This document shows positions 15,215-19,098 of a stretch of 19,098 nucleotides of DNA, piece after piece. This DNA is from RGIG464 sp045643185 (lineage in GTDB: Bacteria > Myxococcota_A > Bradymonadia > UBA4248). The position numbers were made by a program, and so were the translations under genes. The stretch is from NCBI GenBank assembly GCA_045643185.1, contig JAZUKH010000051.1:1-19098 (forward strand). The letters are read 5' to 3'. Numbering within the stretch: position 1 is the first letter of the stretch; each line of letters begins with the position of its first letter. The notes under the pieces were generated by a model, which was not told the DNA's origin, ran no database searches, and was given only the letters and a program-made list of their open reading frames with translations.

Positions 15215-15237
15215 TTGCGGAAATAGCTCGTCCGCAA
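15215..15237 (-). promoter_or_regulatory. Inverted repeat TTGCGGA-N9-TCCGCAA in the groES leader
   Basis: Perfect 7-bp arms with a 9-base spacer lie between the candidate -10 (15248-15253) and the groES start codon. The spacer length equals that of the HrcA operator CIRCE (9-bp arms, N9), but the arm sequence is not CIRCE. It may be a different heat-shock operator or an mRNA leader hairpin. Confidence 0.45.
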
Positions 15238-15247
15238 CGGGCACACA

Positions 15248-15275
15248 AGGATAAACACCCTTCCTCATTCGTCAA
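15248..15275 (-). promoter_or_regulatory. Candidate promoter of groES-groEL
   Basis: On the minus strand TTGACG (15270-15275), 16-base spacer, TATCCT (15248-15253), about 92 bases before the groES ATG. Both boxes are fair sigma-70-type matches. I do not see a convincing sigma-32 CCCCAT-type -10. Confidence 0.45.
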
Positions 15276-15344
15276 GGGAACAAACACGAAAATCCTTCAA
15301 TAAGCCCAAAGTTCACGCGCCCCGAACATGATTTGAGGCATCAT

Positions 15345-15438
15345 GAGGGGGAAGGCTCCCCCTACGCAGCTATGGGCGACTGGTTGTCCTGCGCCATACC
15401 AGGCGCGTCCAACCTACGCCCATACGCTGCTACCCCTT
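15345..15438 (+). repeat. Composite foldback element upstream of groES
   Basis: GGGGGA-AGGC-TCCCCC (15347-15362) is followed by TAC and then a long TA-bulge hairpin. GCAGC (15366-15370) pairs with GCTGC (15426-15430), and TATGGGCG (15371-15378) with CGCCCATA (15417-15424), with unpaired C at 15425. Inner pairs are GGTTG / CAACC and GCGCC / GGCGC. It ends with TACCCCTTCT. The module order equals that of the groES-groEL element read on the opposite strand, so both appear to be copies of one repeat type with a variable centre. Confidence 0.6.
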
Positions 15439-15500
15439 CTGCCTACGGCTCGCAAAAACAAGCGCCTCCCCTCGTCACGACGTGGTAAAACGCAGTAACG

Positions 15501-15612
15501 CAGCACCAACCAATGTCTTAACCAAACTCAGCACCAACCAATGACTTAACCAAACTCAGCACGACAAAATGCCTTAACCAGACTCAGCACGACAAAATGC
15601 CTTAACCAAACT
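15501..15612. repeat. Four tandem copies of a 28-bp repeat
   Basis: Units at 15501, 15529, 15557 and 15585, each of the form CAGCACNNNNNAATGNCTTA plus ACCARACT, with a partial fifth (CAGCA) at 15613. Units 1-2 share one variant (CCAACC) and units 3-4 another (GACAAA), so pairs duplicated more recently. The period is not a multiple of three and all reading frames carry stops, so it is non-coding. It lies just downstream of the PfkB gene. Confidence 0.8.
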
Positions 15613-15616
15613 CAGC

Positions 15617-15736
15617 AAGCCGTCACATATTGTCCCCTGCTACGACAGGCGACGCTTCTTCGAAGGCTCTTTGCAGTCGTCAGGCTTCCTTGTCCCCTGC
15701 TACGACAGACGACGCGTAATTCACAGCCTGTTGCAA
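15617..15736 (-). repeat. 60-bp direct duplication of the PfkB gene 3' end
   Basis: 15677-15736 encodes the C-terminus LQQAVNYASSVVAGDKEA and its stop. The adjacent 15617-15676 is a diverged copy encoding LQRAFEEASPVVAGDNM and a stop. A block of 25 bases (TGTCCCCTGCTACGACAG onward, at 15631 and 15691) differs at only one position. The downstream copy is beyond the stop and so not translated as part of the kinase. Confidence 0.7.
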
Positions 15737-16567
15737 AGCCATCCAAAAATCCATGTTGGCCAGTCGGTTGACCATGTAACACGCTAAAAAGGCATCGCCC
15801 GCTCCTACCGTCGAAACAGGATCCACATCCGGAGCCACCACAAACGCCAATTCGCCATCCGAGTGCCACTCCCTGGCCCCTAGTTTGTCCATCGATTCAA
15901 TCACAGACGACACGCCATATTTTTCAAACAACGCCTTTGCCAGCGCTTCAGAATCATCGCCCGGTTCGCCCATAACGATCTCATACAGGCGCATCACCTC
16001 GTCTCGACTGTATTTCACCAAATCCGCATGCGCCAAACTCCATCGAATGACATCCGGATCGTCATAGGGCGCTCGCAAATTCACATCCAAAACACGGAGC
16101 TTTTTGGCATCCCCCGCTTCGCACACCAAGCGCCGAATCGTTTCGCGACTGATCACAGAACGCTGAGCTAACGTCCCAAAGTAAATCGCCTGACTGCGCG
16201 ATAACGCCAACGACATGGTCTCCGAATACGAAATGTCGTCCCACGCGGCTGGAGACACTATCTCAAAGCAATTGCTGCCATCCAACGCTGCATGCACCAC
16301 TGCCTTTCCCGTCGGCAGATCCGAATAACCTAACTCACCGCGCAGATCCGCACTTTCAAATGCTTTCATCATTCCTTTGGCATCATCATCCCGACCAACT
16401 GCCGAGATCAAATACGTCTCCCCCTTTAACTCACGAAAATGACGTGCGAAATTATATGGCGCCCCAGCCGGCGTCTCTACGACATGACCGCCCTCCTCAA
16501 CAACACAATCCCATAAGAACTCACCAATCACCACCATATTAACAGTGGATATTTCATGTTCTCTCAT
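15680..16567 (-). CDS. PfkB-family sugar kinase (fructokinase-like)
   Basis: 295 residues of a cytoplasmic ribokinase-fold enzyme that phosphorylates a sugar with ATP. Seen: VIGEFLWDCV, the sugar-site AGAPYNFARHFRELKG as in fructokinases, SAVGRDDDAKGM, VLDVNLRAPYDD, and the ATP/catalytic motif STVGAGDAFLAC whose GAGD Asp is the catalytic base. The residue before TVGAGD is Ser where most members have Asp, a mild deviation. Start: the ATG at 16565-16567 has GGGGAA about 7 bases upstream. A GTG immediately before it and an ATG 30 bases on are alternatives. The closest assignable substrate is fructose, by resemblance only. Its 3' end is partially duplicated downstream, and tandem repeats lie on both sides. 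Confidence 0.85.
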   Translation of the reverse strand: MREHEISTVNMVVIGEFLWDCVVEEGGHVVETPAGAPYNFARHFRELKGETYLISAVGRDDDAKGMMKAFESADLRGELGYSDLPTGKAVVHAALDGSNCFEIVSPAAWDDISYSETMSLALSRSQAIYFGTLAQRSVISRETIRRLVCEAGDAKKLRVLDVNLRAPYDDPDVIRWSLAHADLVKYSRDEVMRLYEIVMGEPGDDSEALAKALFEKYGVSSVIESMDKLGAREWHSDGELAFVVAPDVDPVSTVGAGDAFLACYMVNRLANMDFWMALQQAVNYASSVVAGDKEA

Positions 16568-16652
16568 CACTTATTCCCCGCTCAATAACAGTTTTCTTCC
16601 TTATTACAAAACCTGAGATTAGCCTCATATTTTATTCAGACACTCTTTTTTT

Positions 16653-16789
16653 CGTCTCAATATTTTAGACTTGGCGTCTCAACATACTTGGACTTAGCCT
16701 CTTAACATACTTGGACTTAGCCTCTTAACATACCTGGACTTGGCGTTCCTACTGGTTTGGTCTTAGCCACTAAACCTTTCTGGTTTTGC
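16653..16789. repeat. Six tandem copies of a 23-bp repeat between the PfkB and Rpn genes
   Basis: Units start at 16653 (22 bp), 16675, 16698, 16721, 16744 and 16767. The central ones read CCTCTTAACATACTTGGACT plus TAG. The outer ones are diverged; units 5 and 6 keep only the GG-CTTAG / CTGGTTTTG pattern. The last unit overlaps the stop codon and last codons of the Rpn gene, so the repeat either began in or expanded into its 3' end. Non-coding in the rest of the gap (16568-16769). Confidence 0.75.
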
Positions 16790-17690
16790 CATCGACAGCT
16801 TTTCCCTCATCATGATTACTCATTAACGTAAGAAATTCAGATTCCGATATTTTCAATCCATACGCTGCATCGGAAATTGAAAGTCGTTGAGCTTTAACCA
16901 TCTCAATTGCAAAAAGTACTTTGCCTTTATCAATACCAATACCTATACCTTCCTCACGACCTTCCTCACGACCTTCCTCTTTAAAGAGGTTCATCGTATA
17001 CTCTTCATCATATTCTTCCAGAAACATACCGAGTACCTCTGCTCTATGCACCGTTAAAAACGGATATAACTCAAAATCTTTTGGCAAAGATTGGATAACC
17101 GAATCAATGGCCAGATTCAGAGGCATAGTATTGCTGTTTTCTCTCACTTTATCAACGATCCATGCATACTCATACAATGGCTCGCAGGTCTGTAGCATGT
17201 CCGTATTTCGCCCATGGTTGATGTTCAGCACATGAACCCGCACCTCAATATCAGCATCCATAGCTTCTGGAAAAGCATCGCTAAGACGCAAAATTACTTT
17301 GTCAGGTACTTCTTTTCGACCATTGTATAACACGATAAAACTCGGTACCGGCAACATGATCTGTTTTGTTCCCATTTTATTGAGACGATGCTGTTTAACG
17401 TATTGTTCATACAAATTGCCCACGTATTGCAGAAATCTCAACGGCATGTTTGGATTGTACGACGACTGTTGCTCGAACAACGCCAACTGGTTATCAATGA
17501 TCAACGAAACATCGTTGTGCATCCCCAAATACAAAACGCTTTGAATCGTCGTGAATTGAAGTTCCTCTGGATCGGCATAGCTCGTTCCGTTTACAGCATT
17601 GTATAGGCTCAACGCCCATGCCCTGTTACTACCAAAGATAAACGTGAACAACCTGTCCTTGTACTTTTTCTGAACAACGGGTTCATCCAT
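16770..17690 (-). CDS. Rpn-family recombination-promoting nuclease / PD-(D/E)XK transposase-like protein
   Basis: 306 residues from the ATG at 17688-17690, which has a near-perfect AAAGGAGG 6 bases upstream. A longer frame to 17771 lacks such a site. N-terminal half: DRLFTFIFG, then MHNDVSLIID and LALFEQQSSYNPNMPLRFLQ, the PD-(D/E)XK core of this family, with Asp in NDVS and Glu-x-Gln in place of Glu-x-Lys. Later, PSFIVLYNGRKEVPD is also characteristic. Near the C-terminus come KEEGREEGREEG and an IGIGIDKG stretch, common in the family. E. coli Rpn proteins cut DNA and raise RecA-independent recombination; this subgroup is very common in gut bacteria and its role there is untested. No terminal inverted repeats were seen, so it is not a recognisable insertion sequence. 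Confidence 0.85.
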   Translation of the reverse strand: MDEPVVQKKYKDRLFTFIFGSNRAWALSLYNAVNGTSYADPEELQFTTIQSVLYLGMHNDVSLIIDNQLALFEQQSSYNPNMPLRFLQYVGNLYEQYVKQHRLNKMGTKQIMLPVPSFIVLYNGRKEVPDKVILRLSDAFPEAMDADIEVRVHVLNINHGRNTDMLQTCEPLYEYAWIVDKVRENSNTMPLNLAIDSVIQSLPKDFELYPFLTVHRAEVLGMFLEEYDEEYTMNLFKEEGREEGREEGIGIGIDKGKVLFAIEMVKAQRLSISDAAYGLKISESEFLTLMSNHDEGKAVDGKTRKV

Positions 17691-18360
17691 AAACACCTCC
17701 TTTGAGTCAACTTTTACTGAATAGTCAATCACTGACATTCCATTCAGTATCAAAACTGAACATCTTATCACTCAACTTACAACCGAAGTCAACTCCCAAA
17801 ACAGATTTTTTGCGAACATTCCTGAATGTGAATACAAAGATCCCACACAAACTTGTTCAACCAATTATGGAAAACCACCTAAAACATAAGCGTCGACCCC
17901 ACCACGATTTTCGCCCCCCTAAAAATAATTAAAAAAAAATGTCACGTTTTTGCCTTCGCAGGGGAATTACATAGGTAGCCCAAAATAGGCTCGCTCTACT
18001 CTCTCTCCTAGGCTTGACTATGTTACACACCACCCCATCATCTCACTCAATCACACTCAGCCCTAGATCCCCCCCATACCCAGTACGATGCTAAACCTTG
18101 CAAAATCAAGTCACTCGGGCATGGGAACCCGTCTTTTGATACGATCAAACATCGCTTAGCACCACAAATACCGCGTTTTTGAGCCCATTCGCGCATTTGG
18201 CCTCTCTAACGCCATAAAAGGTGGCTTGCCCGAACCCAATCGGTCAAGCGAACCACAGAGTTTTGGCGGATCTCTCTGGAATGACGATCATCTAAAGCGT
18301 TTACAATAGCCACTTGGCCCTGCAAACGAAGATCGACATTCGACCGGATGACGCTCGAGG
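17691..18360. other. Long intergenic stretch without a recognisable gene
   Basis: About 670 bases, AT-rich near 17920-17945 (a run of nine A). No tRNA, rRNA or known small RNA signature was found. On the minus strand a 49-codon frame (18196 to 18047, MREWAQKRGICGAKRCLIVS...) has a weak AGAGG site, and the same frame continues upstream beyond one stop. It matches no family I know, and I do not call it a gene. Confidence 0.5.
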
Positions 18361-18500
18361 GGGCAGTCTGCCCAGGAGACGACGTTCGGGAAAAGTCCGC
18401 GGTGGTGGCGGCGGGGGCGGGCCCTATGTAATAGGCGCGTACTCTGCTTGCTCCGCAATGCGGGGCAAGCAGAGTCTAATCGCCCCTGCCGAGCCGCCCC
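18361..18500. other. GC-rich, highly structured non-coding segment
   Basis: Successive hairpins: GGGCAG-T-CTGCCC (18361-18373), CCTAT-GTA-ATAGG (18423-18435), and a strong stem ACTCTGCTTGC (18441-18451) with GCAAGCAGAGT (18465-18475) containing an inner CCGC / GCGG. A G-rich tract (18401-18421) can pair with CGCCCC and GCCGCC further on. It lies downstream of the repeat-protein terminator on the minus strand. It could be a structured RNA or a repeat element; no known class was recognised. Confidence 0.45.
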
Positions 18501-18506
18501 CCCAAA

Positions 18507-18540
18507 AAAAGCCCAAAGGTCATTTATCCTTTGGGCTTTT
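18507..18540 (-). terminator. Rho-independent terminator of the Ala/Glu-rich repeat protein
   Basis: On the minus strand AAAAGCCCAAAGG (18540-18528) pairs with CCTTTGGGCTTTT (18519-18507) around an 8-base loop and continues in a run of seven T. It lies 25 bases after the stop codon at 18565. The A-run on the other side could also make it work for plus-strand transcripts. Confidence 0.9.
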
Positions 18541-18564
18541 GACATCATTCAAACATCAAACGAA

Positions 18565-19098
18565 TTACTTTTTAGAACGAGAAGAACGGCGAGAAGATTT
18601 TTTCACTTCACGCTCATCCTTACGACCACGTTCATTTTCAATCGTCAGCGCCATAGCGGAGCCCGCAACAATTTCGGCATCAAGAATTGCCTGAGCAGCG
18701 GACTGAGCGTCTAATTCAGCCTGGGCTTCAGCAGCAGACTGAGCGTCTAATTCAGCTTGGGCTTCAGCAGCGGACTGAGCGTCTAATTCAGCCTGAGCGG
18801 CTTCAGCAGCAGACTGAGCGTCCAATTCAGCCTGGGCTTCAGCAGCGGACTCAGCGTCCAGTTCAGCTTGAGCGGCTTCAGCAGCGGACTCAGCGTCCAC
18901 TTCAGCGTGAGCGGCTTCAGCAGCAGACTCAGCGTCCAGTTCAGCTTGGGCGGCTTCAGCGGCGGACTGAGCATCCAATTCAGCCTGGGCTTCAGCAGCG
19001 GACTCAGCGTCCAATTCAGCCTGGGCTTCGGCGGCGGACTGAGCGTCCAATTCAGCTTGAGCGGCTTCAGCCGAAGACTGAGCGTCCAATTCAGCCTG
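18565..19098 (-). CDS. Ala/Glu/Gln-rich repeat protein with basic C-terminal tail (5' end beyond the window)
   Basis: 3' part of a gene; the frame is open at the window edge. About 135 residues are eleven tandem units of AELDAQSAAEAQ (12 residues) or AELDAQSAAEAAQ (13 residues), alternating DAQS and DAES. They should form a continuous, acidic alpha helix or coiled coil. A short unique stretch (AILDAEIVAGSAMALTIENE) leads into a basic tail, RGRKDEREVKKSSRRSSRSKK. The TTG at 19087-19089 is inside the repeat and not a credible start. An acidic helical rod with a Lys/Arg/Ser tail suggests a structural, nucleic-acid-binding or envelope-spanning role, but no family is recognised. Confidence 0.75.
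   Translation of the reverse strand, partial: QAELDAQSSAEAAQAELDAQSAAEAQAELDAESAAEAQAELDAQSAAEAAQAELDAESAAEAAHAEVDAESAAEAAQAELDAESAAEAQAELDAQSAAEAAQAELDAQSAAEAQAELDAQSAAEAQAELDAQSAAQAILDAEIVAGSAMALTIENERGRKDEREVKKSSRRSSRSKK

Noticed and set aside
15180..15280. CIRCE operator upstream of groES
   Set aside because: TTAGCACTC-N9-GAGTGCTAA is not present. Only an unrelated inverted repeat with the same spacer length was found.
15501..15612. Possible CRISPR array from regular 28-bp units (also 23-bp units at 16653-16789)
   Set aside because: The units are directly adjacent with no unique spacers, and no cas gene is in the window. These are simple tandem repeats.
16770..17690. Insertion sequence carrying an Rpn-type transposase
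   Set aside because: No terminal inverted repeats or target duplications could be seen around the gene. The family name transposase-like is not evidence of an IS.
18380..18420. GGGAAAAGTCCGC resembling the conserved RNase P RNA GAGGAAAGUCC element
   Set aside because: The key bases differ, and the partner P4 strand (ACAGAA...) and other conserved elements are absent.

Overview
The window (about 19.1 kb, mid-range GC) looks like a chromosomal piece of an uncultured, probably host-associated Myxococcota-type (deltaproteobacterial) bacterium. That is an inference from gene content. The cysteine-rich lipoproteins with CGDG...E..CD and CTPTDLSKCG repeats are a Myxococcota/Bradymonadales style. 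DUF6273 heads, BspA-type leucine-rich repeats, AAA-ATPase-like/DUF1703 proteins and Rpn-family nucleases are most abundant in gut anaerobes. No rRNA, tRNA, CRISPR array or complete insertion sequence was seen.

Layout. (1) 1-7800 is an accessory surface-protein region. It holds the start of a DUF1703 gene (minus strand, cut by the window edge), a cysteine-rich lipoprotein with a DUF6273 head (356-2524), a complete DUF1703 gene (2748-4334), a 5'-truncated cysteine-rich gene with a BspA-type LRR head (4475-7294, with an in-frame repeat remnant reaching back to about 4391), and a frameshifted DUF6273 remnant (about 7505-7759). (2) 7820-9199 (minus) is a third cysteine-rich lipoprotein of a different repeat type. 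(3) 9636-15155 (minus) is a conserved housekeeping block, read in transcription order as groES, groEL, terminator, slyD-type isomerase, YfcE/MJ0936-type phosphodiesterase, and RarA fused to a methyltransferase-like domain. (4) 15680-17690 (minus) carries a PfkB sugar kinase and an Rpn-family nuclease, separated by short tandem repeats. (5) 17691-18564 has no recognisable gene but has a GC-rich structured part. (6) 18565-19098 (minus) is the 3' end of a very repetitive Ala/Glu/Gln protein with a basic tail.

The intergenic DNA is unusually rich in hairpins and tandem repeats. At least seven hairpins in four intergenic regions share one architecture: a GC stem, a TA step on each strand, and a single unpaired C (or G on the opposite strand) beside the TA. 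Two sit in longer composite foldbacks on either side of groES. A second palindrome family occurs at 217-245 and 9368-9397.

The best candidate for something undescribed is the combination in 1-7800. Modular surface proteins share a cysteine-rich stalk but carry different C-terminal heads. A truncated copy, a decayed head and nuclease-like genes lie among them, with REP-like hairpins at the boundaries. This is consistent with a locus that diversifies by recombination, but that reading is an inference.
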